This document shows, one piece after another, positions 53,745-62,795 of a stretch of 64,000 bases of DNA (position 1 is its first letter; the number at the start of each line of letters is the position of its first letter). Under the pieces are notes generated by a model. That model saw only the letters and a program-made list of their open reading frames with translations, searched no databases and was not told the DNA's origin. The DNA is from Gemmatimonadota bacterium (GTDB taxonomy: Bacteria > Gemmatimonadota > Gemmatimonadetes > Gemmatimonadales > Gemmatimonadaceae), in the NCBI GenBank assembly GCA_016719105.1, contig JADKAQ010000004.1, positions 455,994-519,993 of the forward strand, written 5' to 3'. The position numbers were made by a program, and so were the translations under genes.

Positions 53745-53964
53745 GGAAGACGGGAAGACGAGAAGACGGGAAGACGAGGTTCGACGCGCACGACGAATGT
53801 GCGCAGCATTACATAGTGACGCTGCCGCTTCGGCGGACGTCTACATACTGGTAATTCCCATCGGGGAAGGGAGGGGATGAGTACATGAGAGCACCGCAGG
53901 TGACACGCCGTATGCTGCGCCCCCCCATCTCGTCTTCCCGTCTTCCCGTCTTCCCGTCCTCTCG
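53745..53964. repeat. Inverted GGGAAGAC-repeat pair between pilB and pilT (element B)
   Basis: GGAAGACG units at 53745-53779 are mirrored by CTTCCCGT units at 53929-53964 (about 30 of 32 positions complementary). The pair starts 5 bases after the pilB hairpin and ends 7 bases before the pilT ATG, enclosing about 150 bases without an open frame. The layout is the same as element A at 9389-9626. Confidence 0.75.
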
Positions 53965-53970
53965 AATCGC

Positions 53971-55272
53971 ATGACGCGTCCCGCCGCACCACCCAACGTG
54001 AACCTCCGCGCCCTGCTCGAAGAGATGATCGAGCGGGAAGCGTCGGACTTGCACGTCACGGCGGGAGAGCGCGCCAAGCTCCGCGTCGACGGTGACATCG
54101 TCAATTCCAACGTGGAGTACGTCCTCTCCCCCAAGGACACGCTGCAGCTGGCCTACTCGGTCCTCACCGAGAACCAGAAGAAGCGCTTCGAGATGGAGGA
54201 TGAGCTCGACTTCTCGTTCGGCATCCAGAACCTGGCGCGCTTCCGCGGCAACTGCTTCAAGCAGCGCGGCTGTGTGTCGATGGTGATCCGGCAGATTCCG
54301 TTCACCATCAAGACGTTTGCGGACCTTGGGCTCCCTCCGGTGATCGCGCGCATGAGCGACAAGCCGCGCGGGCTCGTGCTCGTCACCGGCCCCACCGGGT
54401 CGGGCAAGTCGACGACGCTGGCGGCGATGATCGACAAGATCAATCGCGAGCGAAAGGGGCACATCATCACGGTGGAAGACCCCATCGAGTTCATCCACCG
54501 GCACCAGGGGTGCATCGTCAACCAGCGCGAGGTCGGGACCGACACCAAGACCTTCGCGAACGCCTTGAAGTACGCCCTGCGCGAGGATCCCGATGTGATC
54601 CTCGTCGGCGAAATGCGCGACCTGGAGACCATCCAGGCGGCGCTGACCATCGCCGAAACCGGGCACCTCGTCTTCGCCACGTTGCACACCAACTCGGCGG
54701 CCGAGGCGATCAATCGTATTATTGACGTGTTCCCGAGTCACCAGCAGTCGCAGGTGCGCGCACAGCTCGCCTTCGTGCTGGAGGGGATCGTGACGCAGAC
54801 GCTGCTGCCGCGGGCCCGCGGGCGTGGTCGTGTGATGGCGGCGGAGATCCTCGTGATCACCCCGGCCATTCGCGCGCTCATCCGCGACGACAAGGTGCAC
54901 CAGATCTATTCGTTGATGCAGTCGGGGAAGAAGTTCGGCATGCAGACGCTGAACGACGCCCTGTACCAGTTGTACGTGGCGCGCGAGGTGACCGAGGACG
55001 AGTGCCTCCGCACCTCGAGCGACCCCAACGAGTTCCTGCGCATGATCGGCCGCTCGCCGCTGGACGACGATTCGTCGGACAGCAAGAACGGGCGGTTGGC
55101 CGGGGCTGGCACGCGCTCATCACCGAGTGCCCGAGATGAAGGGTCTACATCTCGTTTTCCCGTCTTCTCGTCCTCTCGTCTTCCCGTAGAGTACAATGCC
55201 TGCATTTACGTACACCGCGCGCGCCGCCAACGGCGAACTGAAGACCGCGACGATCGATGCACCGTCGCGTGA
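53971..55272 (+). CDS. pilT: Type IV pilus retraction ATPase PilT, with an abnormal C-terminus
   Basis: The protein has 433 residues; PilT is normally 345-370. The core is complete: Walker A GPTGSGKS at 140-147, Asp box ITVEDPIE, Walker B VILVGEMRD, His box LHTNSAAEAI, and the PilT signature ITPAIRALIRDDKVHQIYS. From about residue 390 the frame runs into the third GGGAAGAC repeat (55151-55187) and overlaps the pilC start by 77 bases, giving an unusual Ser/Arg-rich tail. The retraction motor drives twitching and DNA uptake. Loss of the native stop by repeat insertion is the simplest explanation. Confidence 0.95.
   Translation: MTRPAAPPNVNLRALLEEMIEREASDLHVTAGERAKLRVDGDIVNSNVEYVLSPKDTLQLAYSVLTENQKKRFEMEDELDFSFGIQNLARFRGNCFKQRGCVSMVIRQIPFTIKTFADLGLPPVIARMSDKPRGLVLVTGPTGSGKSTTLAAMIDKINRERKGHIITVEDPIEFIHRHQGCIVNQREVGTDTKTFANALKYALREDPDVILVGEMRDLETIQAALTIAETGHLVFATLHTNSAAEAINRIIDVFPSHQQSQVRAQLAFVLEGIVTQTLLPRARGRGRVMAAEILVITPAIRALIRDDKVHQIYSLMQSGKKFGMQTLNDALYQLYVAREVTEDECLRTSSDPNEFLRMIGRSPLDDDSSDSKNGRLAGAGTRSSPSARDEGSTSRFPVFSSSRLPVEYNACIYVHRARRQRRTEDRDDRCTVA
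55151..55187 (-). repeat. Single GGGAAGAC-type repeat inside the pilT 3' end (element C)
   Basis: CTCGTTTTCCCGTCTTCTCG followed by more CTCGTCTTCCCGT units runs from 55151 to 55187; on the minus strand it is the same purine-rich repeat as elements A and B. No inverted partner is visible nearby. It encodes part of the PilT tail. Confidence 0.75.
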
Positions 55273-56443
55273 GGACGTCGTCGCGCAGCTCCGCCGGCAG
55301 CGCCTGTCGGTGGTCAAGGTCGACGAGGACGCGAAGCCCAAGAAGGCCAAGGGCTCCGTGAAGATGCGCGACATCGTCATCTTCACGCGGCAGTTCTCGA
55401 CGATGATCAACGCCGGCTTGCCGCTCGTGCAGGCGCTGGACATCCTGGCCAAGCAGTCCGAGAACAAGGTGCTCTCCGAGGTCACGCGCGCGGTCGTCTT
55501 CGACGTCGAGTCGGGGCACACCGTCGCCGATGCGCTGGCGCGGCACCCGAATGCGTTCAGCGAACTCTATGTGAACATGGTCGCGGCCGGTGAGGCGGGT
55601 GGTATTCTCGATACCATCCTGATGCGCCTGGCGACGTTCATGGAAAAGAACGACGCCCTCGTGCGCAAGGTGAAGGGGGCGATGATCTACCCGGGCGTCA
55701 TCATGAGCGTGGCCGGCATCGCGATCATCGTCCTCCTGATCTTCGTCATCCCGGTGTTCGAGGAGATGTTCGCCTCGGTTGGCCTGCCGCTCCCGCTCCC
55801 CACGCGCGTCGTCATCGCGATGTCGCAGTTCCTGAAGGCGTACTGGTGGCTGCTGGGCGCCGGCATCTTCGGGTTGAGCGTGCTGGGCAAGCGGTACTAT
55901 GCGACGCCGAACGGCAAGCTGGTGATCGACCGGATGATGCTGCGCTTCCCCGTGTTGGGCGACGTGCTGCGCAAGTCGGCGGTGTCGCGCTTCACCCGCA
56001 CGCTCGGCACGCTCATCTCGTCGGGCGTCAGCATCCTCGACGGCCTCGAGATCACCGCCAAGACCGCGGGCAACCGCGTGATCCAGGACGCCATCATGCA
56101 GTCGCGCGCCTCGATCGCCGGCGGCGACACGATCGCGGCGCCGCTCCAGAAGTCGGCCGTCTTCCCCCCGATGGTCATCTCGATGATCGCGGTCGGTGAG
56201 CAGACGGGCGGCCTGGACGAGATGCTGAGCAAGATCGCCGACTTCTACGATGAGGAAGTGGACGCGGCGGTGGGCGGGTTGCTGGCGCTGCTCGAGCCGA
56301 TCATGATCGTCTTCCTGGGTGTGGTCGTCGGCGGCATGGTGGTCGCGATGTACCTGCCGATCTTCGACATGATCAACGCGTGCAGGGTGGCGGGAGGGGA
56401 GGGGGAATTTTTTTTTTTGCTCCCGCCCTCCTCCCACAGGTAA
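55196..56443 (+). CDS. pilC: Type IV pilus platform protein PilC, ending in an abnormal tail
   Basis: The protein has 415 residues from ATG 55196. It has two repeats of the GspF/PilC platform domain: DIVIFTRQFSTMINAGLPLVQALDIL then SRFTRTLGTLISSGVSILDGLEITA, with three membrane helices including IIVLLIFVIPVFEEMF and IMIVFLGVVVGGMVVAMYLPIFDMI. PilC would normally end near DMINA. Here about 20 more residues (CRVAGGEGEFFFLLPPSS) are read through a G-tract and an 11-T run. It forms the inner-membrane platform for PilB and PilT. Confidence 0.95.
   Translation: MPAFTYTARAANGELKTATIDAPSREDVVAQLRRQRLSVVKVDEDAKPKKAKGSVKMRDIVIFTRQFSTMINAGLPLVQALDILAKQSENKVLSEVTRAVVFDVESGHTVADALARHPNAFSELYVNMVAAGEAGGILDTILMRLATFMEKNDALVRKVKGAMIYPGVIMSVAGIAIIVLLIFVIPVFEEMFASVGLPLPLPTRVVIAMSQFLKAYWWLLGAGIFGLSVLGKRYYATPNGKLVIDRMMLRFPVLGDVLRKSAVSRFTRTLGTLISSGVSILDGLEITAKTAGNRVIQDAIMQSRASIAGGDTIAAPLQKSAVFPPMVISMIAVGEQTGGLDEMLSKIADFYDEEVDAAVGGLLALLEPIMIVFLGVVVGGMVVAMYLPIFDMINACRVAGGEGEFFFLLPPSSHR
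56385..56418 (+). other. G-quadruplex-type motif followed by 11 T
   Basis: Four G-runs (56385-56387, 56392-56394, 56396-56399, 56401-56405) separated by 4, 1 and 1 bases are followed by AA and eleven T (56408-56418). CTCCCGCC at 56421-56428 can pair with GGCGGGAG at 56389-56396. It lies in the last codons of pilC. It may be a terminator, a slippage site, or both. Confidence 0.6.
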
Positions 56444-56827
56444 ATGTTGGGTCCGACGCTCCGACAGGCTTTCGCGGACCCTCGACAATCTCCGACGCTC
56501 CACCGACAGCTCGACACTGAGACGCTGACCGAACGGCCCCACCTCATGGGGCCGTTCTGGCGTTCTGGGGTCGGGCGCAGGAGCCCCGTGCGCGCTTGCG
56601 CCTCGGGGGCGGGTGTCACCCGGTTTGGATGCGGGGCAGGGGGGTGGTCGCGGTCCATGGCACCACCCCGCCCGCCGGGGGCACCACCGGCGTTCCCAGC
56701 GGGCGGGGCCGCCGCACGCGCGAGCATGGCGAAATCGTGCTCGCGAGACTGGCAAAGCCGACTTGCAGGGCGAACAAACGTTTGGCAGACTGCCGAGACA
56801 CAGTGATGCCGAACTGAGCCACGTTCT
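56444..56827. other. Intergenic region after pilC with one strong hairpin
   Basis: These 384 bases contain no convincing gene. A perfect 10-bp stem GAACGGCCCC/GGGGCCGTTC (56531-56540 with 56548-56557) is followed by TGG and may end the pil transcript. Further downstream is GC-rich imperfect palindromic sequence (56640-56710). Codon usage does not favour any frame. Confidence 0.4.
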
Positions 56828-57096
56828 GTGACAGTCTTCGAGTCTCGCGCAATCATCTGCGTGCACGTATACGAGCGCAGCCGTCCCGTCCTCTTCGCGT
56901 TCGTGGAGGACGGCGAGCTGATGTGCCTTTGCGGTGCCGTGCACCCGACACTGCAGACTCCTGTCGCGTCGCGGGCTTCAATCACCTAGTCGAGCACGAC
57001 CCAACGCTCGCGAGTCTGCCGCGGCTCGCGGAACGTCGCCAAGCTGAACGCATCGCCGTGGGAGGGCCCTGGGTGGAGAGTCCGCTCGACGACTAG
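56828..57096 (+). pseudogene. Small protein of a short C-x-H-V/LCG family, frameshifted
   Basis: Starting at GTG 56828 the frame reads TVFESRAIICVHVYERSRPVLFAFVEDGELMCLCGAV. It breaks near 56940, and a one-base shift gives PDTADSCRVAGFNHLVEHDP, then TLASLPRLAERRQAERIAVG and GPWVESPLDD before the stop at 57094. The joined protein of about 89 residues matches a short family I know by pattern (Cys-His-Val near the start, LCG in the middle, HLVEHDPTL later), often encoded as a standalone small cytoplasmic protein. Function is unknown. The frameshift is one of many in this end of the window. Confidence 0.6.
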
Positions 57097-57584
57097 GTTC
57101 TCCGTGGGCGCGCGACGGCATAGCGACTCTTGCTGCAGATCGTGGACGTCCGGTCGGCGAACCAGAACGGCGCCCCATCCGCCGATGCGCGTACGGAGCG
57201 TCTTCCATGGGCAGTCATCGGCGCCGGCGTGGCGGCCATTCCTCGCGTTCAGGTGACAGGCGAGGTCCTGCTCGATATCGCTACGCGTTGCCCGAACCGG
57301 GAGGTCCTCGTGCCCTGCGGCCACACACACGAGGCGGGGGAGTACGTGCCGCTTCCCAACCTGTGGCTTCGCTCTCCTCCGCGCGCGTTCCCTCAGCGCG
57401 ACGCGCTCGAATGCGATTCCCGCCCCCGACGCCCGCACCAAGTAGATCCCCCTCACGGACTCAGGTCGTACGCCATCCCCGCGTTCTCGCGCAAAAACAT
57501 GATGCTGCGCGAGCGTCTGCCCGTGCCATCGGGATCGACGATACTCGTCAATGCGATGACAAGGAGCCCGCTCCCGCACGGCGC
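57097..57584. other. 488-base region without a confident gene
   Basis: Plus-strand reading frames lack coding-like pattern. On the minus strand, short runs resemble protein-like fragments (for example DGTGRRSRSIMFLREN and GMAYDLSP, then GIYLVRASGAG in the next frame), which may be remains of a decayed gene. I cannot assign a family. Confidence 0.3.
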
Positions 57585-58505
57585 CTAACGCTTCGCGCGT
57601 CGCCCCCGCCGCACGTTTCGCGACTGCTGCAGTTGCTCGATCAGCGCCCGCAGCGCGCGCGACGCGTGCTGCCTCTGCGGGTAATACAGGTAGTAGCCGG
57701 GGAACGGTTCGCAGAACTCCTCCAGCACGCGCACGAGCACACCGCTCGCCAGCTCCTCGAGGATGTACGCGTCCATGGCCATCGTCACGCCCAACCCCGC
57801 GGCGGCGAGGCGCCGGTTGATCGCTGAGGCGGTCGAGAGCACGCGCGGGCACCGCCACCGTGAAATGTGCCGCCCCTTCTCGGTGAACTCCCAGCGATAC
57901 GGCGGGGCATCGGTCGCCGGGTGCCAGTTCAGGCACTCCGTAGTCCACGAGCTCCTTCGGTGCTGCGGCACACCCCGCCGATTGAAGTAGGCCGGCGCTC
58001 CCACGACCGCCATCCGGAGATCGCCCGTGACGGGAACGGCGATCATGTCCTTGTCGATGGTCTCGCCGAGCTGGATACCGGCGTCGAAGCCCGCGGCCAC
58101 GATGTCGACGGGCGACTCGCTGACGGTGAGATCGAGGCGCACGTGCGGATGCGCGGCGAGGAAGGTGGGGAGCAATGACTCCCCCATCATGGTGAGGGCT
58201 GCGCTCGAGGTGTGGATGCGCAGCGTGCCGCGCGGCTGGTCGCCCAGCTCGCCCACGGCCGCCGCCGCCGAACGCACCTCGTCGAGCGCCGGACGCACCA
58301 GGACGTACAGCCGCTCGCCGGCATCCGTCAGGTGCACGCTGCGCGTGGTGCGGCGCACGAGCGCCACGCCGAGGCGCGTCTCGAGGCGTCGCAACGCCTG
58401 ACTGACCGCCGAGTGACTCATGCCGAGCCGCTCGCCGGCGGCGCGGAATCCCTTCGCCTCGGCAACGGCAATGAAGGTCGCCATCCCGTCCAGTTCGTCG
58501 CTCAT
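57585..58505 (-). CDS. LysR-family transcriptional regulator
   Basis: The protein has 306 residues from ATG 58505. The N-terminal helix-turn-helix FRAAGERLGMSHSAVSQALRRLETRLGV is typical, and the effector domain (GTLRIHTSSAALTMMGESLL onward) ends in FCEPFPGYYLYYPQ, a pattern common in regulators next to aldo-keto reductase genes. In the effector domain, residues around QHRRSSWTTECLNWHP are read in the wrong frame between two compensating one-base indels near 57938 and 57962; correcting them gives QHPKELVDYECLNWHP. It is divergent from the aldo-keto reductase at 58601, so it probably controls that operon, with its operator in the 95-base gap. Confidence 0.9.
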   Translation of the reverse strand: MSDELDGMATFIAVAEAKGFRAAGERLGMSHSAVSQALRRLETRLGVALVRRTTRSVHLTDAGERLYVLVRPALDEVRSAAAAVGELGDQPRGTLRIHTSSAALTMMGESLLPTFLAAHPHVRLDLTVSESPVDIVAAGFDAGIQLGETIDKDMIAVPVTGDLRMAVVGAPAYFNRRGVPQHRRSSWTTECLNWHPATDAPPYRWEFTEKGRHISRWRCPRVLSTASAINRRLAAAGLGVTMAMDAYILEELASGVLVRVLEEFCEPFPGYYLYYPQRQHASRALRALIEQLQQSRNVRRGRRAKR

Positions 58506-58600
58506 TGGACGGAATGGTGACCAGGTGGACGCCGATGGCAAGTAGATGGCTCGGCGACGCCGGGGCACCTTGCGATGCAACCCAGCGCGCAGGTGTCGCC

Positions 58601-59488
58601 GTGTTCACTGTCCTACCGCACGTCACCCTGAACAACGGCGTCGAGCTCCCGATCCTCGGGCTCGGTGTCTTCCAGAGCCCGCCGGCGGAGACCGCTGCCG
58701 CGGTCGAAGCGGCGCTGCGTAGCGGTTACCGCCTCATCGATACGGCGGCCGCGTACGCCAACGAGCGCGAGGTGGGGGAAGGGATCCGCCGCGCGGGCGT
58801 CGCACGCGACGAGGTCTTCGTCGAGACGAAGGTCTGGATCAGCGACTACGGCTACGACCAGACGCTGCACGCCTTCGACAAGAGTGCGCGCGCAAGCTGG
58901 GCGTCGAGCAGCTCGATCTCCTCCTGCCTGCACCAGCCGCTCCTCGGCGTTCGACCGACGCTCGCGGCGTATCGCGCGCTCGAGACCTTGCTCGTCGACG
59001 GCCGCGTGCGCGCCATCGGCGTGAGCAACTTCATGCCCGAGCACCTGGAGCGCCTGCTCGCCGTGGCCAAGGTCGTTCCGGCCGTGAACCAGATCGAGGT
59101 GCACCCCTACTTCCAGCAGGCGGCACTGCAGCGCCCGCACGCCGCGCACGGAGTTGCCACGCAGGCGTGGTCGCCCATCGGCGGCATCACGTCGTACCGC
59201 GGGATGGAGAAGCGAAGCTTCGACGATCCGACGCTCCTTGCGATTGCGCGGCAGCACGGCAAGTCCGCCGCGCAGGTCATGCTGCGCTGGCACGTGCAGC
59301 AGGGGCGCTCGGCGATTCCGAAGTCGGTCCAGCCCGCGCGCATCGCGGAGAACTTCGACGTGTTCGACTTTACCCTAACGACTGAGCAGATGGCGGCCAT
59401 CGACGCGCTGGAGACCGGCGTGCGCGGCGGGCCGGAGCCGGACGTCATCACGCTCGATGCGTTCGGCATTCCCATTCCGGAAGCATGA
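58601..59488 (+). CDS. Aldo-keto reductase (2,5-diketo-D-gluconate reductase-like), with internal compensated indels
   Basis: The protein has about 295 residues from GTG 58601; the frame is open further upstream without homology. It shows VTLNNGVELPILGLGVFQ, the catalytic DTAAAYANEREVG (Asp, Tyr), Lys in VETKVWIS, and IPKSVQPARIAENFDVFDF for NADPH. The stretch SARASWASSSSISSCLHQP is garbled; removing two bases near 58886 and one near 58926 gives SARKLGVEQLDLLLLHQP with the catalytic His. The enzyme reduces aldehydes or ketoses with NADPH in the cytoplasm. It is the first gene of the plus-strand operon. Confidence 0.85.
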   Translation: MFTVLPHVTLNNGVELPILGLGVFQSPPAETAAAVEAALRSGYRLIDTAAAYANEREVGEGIRRAGVARDEVFVETKVWISDYGYDQTLHAFDKSARASWASSSSISSCLHQPLLGVRPTLAAYRALETLLVDGRVRAIGVSNFMPEHLERLLAVAKVVPAVNQIEVHPYFQQAALQRPHAAHGVATQAWSPIGGITSYRGMEKRSFDDPTLLAIARQHGKSAAQVMLRWHVQQGRSAIPKSVQPARIAENFDVFDFTLTTEQMAAIDALETGVRGGPEPDVITLDAFGIPIPEA

Positions 59489-59540
59489 ACGACGTGCGGA
59501 CCATTTCCGGCCCCTTTCCGCCTACACGCCAGGAGCTGCT

Positions 59541-60699
59541 ATGAGCGACCATACGCGACACGAAATCGACCGACGCCGCTTCCTCCAGTCAGCGAGCGCG
59601 CCTGCCGCCACACCCTCCTTGGCGGGATCGCGTTGCCTGCGCTCGCCCAGCCGACGAACCCGGGCGGGACGGCGGCGGCCGTGGCCCCGGCCGGCGTCGG
59701 CGCTCCCGGCACGCTGGAGGTGTCGAGCATCGGGATCGGCGTGCAGAACATGGCCCGCCGATACGAGACCACGGTGCCGTACCGCCCGGAGATGATCCGC
59801 ATCCTCCGCGCCGCCTACGACCGGGGCGTGACGTTCTTCGACACCGCCGAGGCCTACGGCCCGCACGAGTGCGAGCGCATCCTCGGCGAGGGCGTCGCGC
59901 CGTTCCGCGACAAGGTGGTCCTCACGTCGAAGTTCGGCTGGAACATCGACCAGGACACCGGCGCGCGACGGCCCGGGCTCAACAGCAAGCCGGCGCACAT
60001 CACGCGCGTCGTCGACGGGATGCTCAAGCGGCTCCGCACCGACCGCATCGATCTGCTCTACCAGCACCGGGTCGATCCCGAAGTCCCCATCGAGGACGTC
60101 GCCGGCGCCGTGCAGGCGCTGAAGCAGCAGGGGAAGGTGCTGCATTGGGGGCTCTCGGAAATGGGGCGAGGGACGCTCCGCCGCGCGCACGCCGTGCAGC
60201 CGGTCACCGCCGTGCAGAGCGAGTATTCGATGCTGTGGCGCGGCCCGGAGCGGGAGGTGATTCCGACGTGCGAGGAACTCGGCATCGGCTTCGTGCCGTG
60301 GAGCCCGTTAGGCGTCGGGTTCCTCACCGGCGCCATCGACGCCGGGACGCGCTTCGCGCCGGGTGACATCCGCGGGATCGAGGGTCGTTTCGCACCCGAG
60401 AACCTGCCGCACAACCTGCAGCTCGTCGCGCTGCTGCGGCGGTGGGCCGAGCGCAAGCAGGCCACTCCTGCCCAGATCGCGCTCGCATGGCTGCTCGCCC
60501 AGAAGCCGTGGATCGTCCCGATCCCGGGGACGACGCAGATGGCCCACATGGTCGAGAACGCGGGCGCCGCGGACGTGCGGTTCACGCCGGGTGAGCTGAC
60601 AGAGCTGAACGCGGCCGTGCGCGCCGTCGAGGTCCGTGGGCAGCGCCTGCCGGATGCCGTGCTGGTCTTCTCGGGCGTGAGGCGCCGCCGAAGCGATGA
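59541..60699 (+). pseudogene. Tat-exported aldo-keto reductase, frameshifted at both ends
   Basis: It starts at ATG 59541 with AGGAG at 59531. The N-terminus has a Tat motif (DRRRFLQSASA), and after a frameshift near 59612 the expected LLGGIALPALA is followed by Gln-Pro-Thr. The catalytic domain is intact: DTAEAYGPHECERILG, LTSKFGW, RIDLLYQHRVDPEVPIEDV and IPGTTQMAHM. Near 60680 a second one-base shift hides the natural end VEAPPKR at 60697. Export through Tat with a bound NADP is unusual but known for related periplasmic oxidoreductases. Its stop overlaps the next start (ATGA). Confidence 0.85.
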
Positions 60700-61762
60700 G
60701 CAGGACGGTCCGAACGGTCGGGCGTTCGCTCGCGTCGCGGGTCGGCCGAGAGGTCACCGTGTGCGTGGTCGCGGCGGCGTGCGGCGTCGGGGCCGAGGCA
60801 TCGGCGTCGGTGGCCGAGGCGCGCCAGAAGCCCGCGGCGCAGGGGCGGCAGCTCCGCGTGGACGACACCGTCGGCGACCTCTCGACACCCCGCATTCGCC
60901 GGGTTCGGGCGCCTGCTCCTGCCGTGGGACGACCGCCGCGCCGACCCGACGATGCGGCTTCGCAACATCGGCGCACTCCCTCCATACCATACCCACAACG
61001 ATCCAGCGGCCGTCGTGTCGTCCCTCAACCGTATGGTCGACGACGCGGCCGCGGGGCGGGTGGTGTTCCATGACTTCTACACCGCTGCCGAGAAGGAAGC
61101 GGAGCCATCGCGCCGGGAACGCGGGGCTCTTCCACTTCCGCGGCAAACCCGGCGCGCCGTTCGCGGTGATCGCACCCGGCGGCGGCTTCGCCTATGTCGG
61201 GTCGGTGCACGAGGGCTTCCCGTACGCGGACGAGATCACCAAGCGCGGCTACCACGCGTTCGTGCTGAAGTACCGCGCCGGGCAGGGCGGGCGTCGCGAC
61301 GGAGGACCTGGCGGCGGCGCTGACGTACATCGACAGGAACGCCGGCGCGCTCGACGTGTCGACCGCCGGCTATTCGCTCTGGGGGAGCTCCGCTGGAGCG
61401 CGGATGGCGGCCGCCGTCGCGTCGCACGGTGCGGCCCGATTCGGCGGGGCGGCGATGCCGCGGCCTGCTGCCGTCGTGCTGCTCTACACGGGCCACGCGG
61501 ACGTCGCGCCTCAGGAGCCGCCGACTCTCGTCGCCGTCGGCGAGGACGACGGGATTGCGCCGCCGGCGGCCAGGCACGCCGCGTCGAGCTGCTGCGGCAG
61601 TCCGGGACCGACGTGGTGTTCCACCGGTATCCCGGTGTCGGACACGGCTTCGGACTTGGCGTAGGCACGAGCGCGGAAGGGTGGCTCGCCGACGCCGTCC
61701 GGTTCTGGACGGCGCACATCGACCGGCGCGGGCCTAACGACGAGCAGGAGCGTACGAGATGA
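60696..61762 (+). pseudogene. Alpha/beta hydrolase, at least four frameshifts
   Basis: It starts at ATG 60696, overlapping the previous stop. Pieces in different frames join to a hydrolase: FAGFGRLLLPWDD, then LRNIGALPPYHTHNDPAAVV, FHFRGKPGAPFAVIAPGGGF, and DVSTAGYSLWGSSAGARMA with the nucleophile Ser in GSSAG. The acid may be in VAVGEDDGIAPP and the His is in YPGVGHGFGLG. Breaks lie near 60900, 61110, 61292 and 61570. The family contains esterases and carbohydrate-active hydrolases. Its stop overlaps the next aldo-keto reductase start as ATGA. Confidence 0.8.
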
Positions 61763-62747
61763 AGACCCGAACGCTGGGTCGCTTCGGCCCCGACGTATCC
61801 TCCCTCGGACTCGGCTGCATGGGACTCAGCTTCGGCTTGGGCCCCGCCACCGACCGCGGCGACGCGGTGCGCCTCCGCGCGCGCCGGAGCGCGGTGTGAC
61901 CTTCTTCGACACCGCACAGATCTACGGTCCATTCACCAACGAGGAGGTCGTCGGTGAGGCGCTCGCCCCCTTCCGGGACCGGGTCGTGATCGCCACCAAG
62001 TTCGGCTTCGACTTCGATGCGGACGGGAAGCCGACCGGTGCACTGAACAGCCGCCCCGAATCGATCCGCCTAACGACTGAGGGGTCGCTCCGGCGCCTGG
62101 GCGTCGAGCGCATCGACCTGCTCTATCAGCACCGTGTCGATCCCGCGGTTCCCATCGAGGACGTGGCAGGCACCGTGCGGGCGCTGATCGCGGAGGGGAA
62201 GGTGCAGCACTTCGGCCTCTCCGAGGCGGGGGTGCGGACCATCCGGCGCGCCCACGCGGTGCAGCCTGTCGCCGCGCTGCAGAGCGAATATTCGCTCTGG
62301 TGGCGCGAGCCCGAGCAGGAGGTCCTTCCCGTGCTCGAGGAGCTGGGGATCGGCTTCGTCCCGTTCTCGCCGTTAGGCAAGGGCTTTCTCACCGGAAAGA
62401 TCGACGAGACAACCGCGTTCGACGCCGGCGACTTCCGCAACACGGTGCCGCGCTTCGCCCCCGAAAACCGGAAGGCGAATCAGGCGGTGGTCGACGTGGT
62501 GCGTGCCCTGGCGGCTCGGAAGGGGGTGACCCCCGCCCAGCTCGCCCTCGCCTGGGTCCTGGCGCAGCGCGCGTGGATCGTGCCGATCCCCGGAACCACG
62601 AAGCGTCATCGGCTCGAGGAAAACCCGGGCGCGGCGGACGTCGCGCTGACGCTGGACGAGCTGCGCGAGATCGACGCGGCCACCGCGACGATCCGGGTGC
62701 AGGGTGACCGGTACTCCGAGGCCTCGCAACGGATGATCGACCGATGA
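61759..62747 (+). pseudogene. Aldo-keto reductase (general stress protein 69/YajO-like), frameshifted near 61880
   Basis: It starts at ATG 61759 (KTRTLGRFGPDVSSLGLGCMG), breaks near 61880, and resumes as GVTFFDTAQIYGPFTNEEVVG. The rest is intact: IATKFGFDFD, RRLGVERIDLLYQHRVDPAV, the second-half substrate loop FVPFSPLGKGFLTG, and the C-terminal NADPH region IPGTTKRHRLEENPGAADV. It is closely similar to the Tat-type enzyme two genes upstream, suggesting a duplication. The role is NADPH-dependent aldehyde or sugar reduction in the cytoplasm. Confidence 0.88.
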
Positions 62748-62795
62748 AGACGCCGGCACGCGGCTGCTCCTTCCTGTTGCACCTCCACATCTCTT

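Noticed and set aside
56444..56827. Short overlapping frames after pilC
   Set aside because: Several frames are open on both strands because of high GC, with no start signal or recognisable protein pattern.
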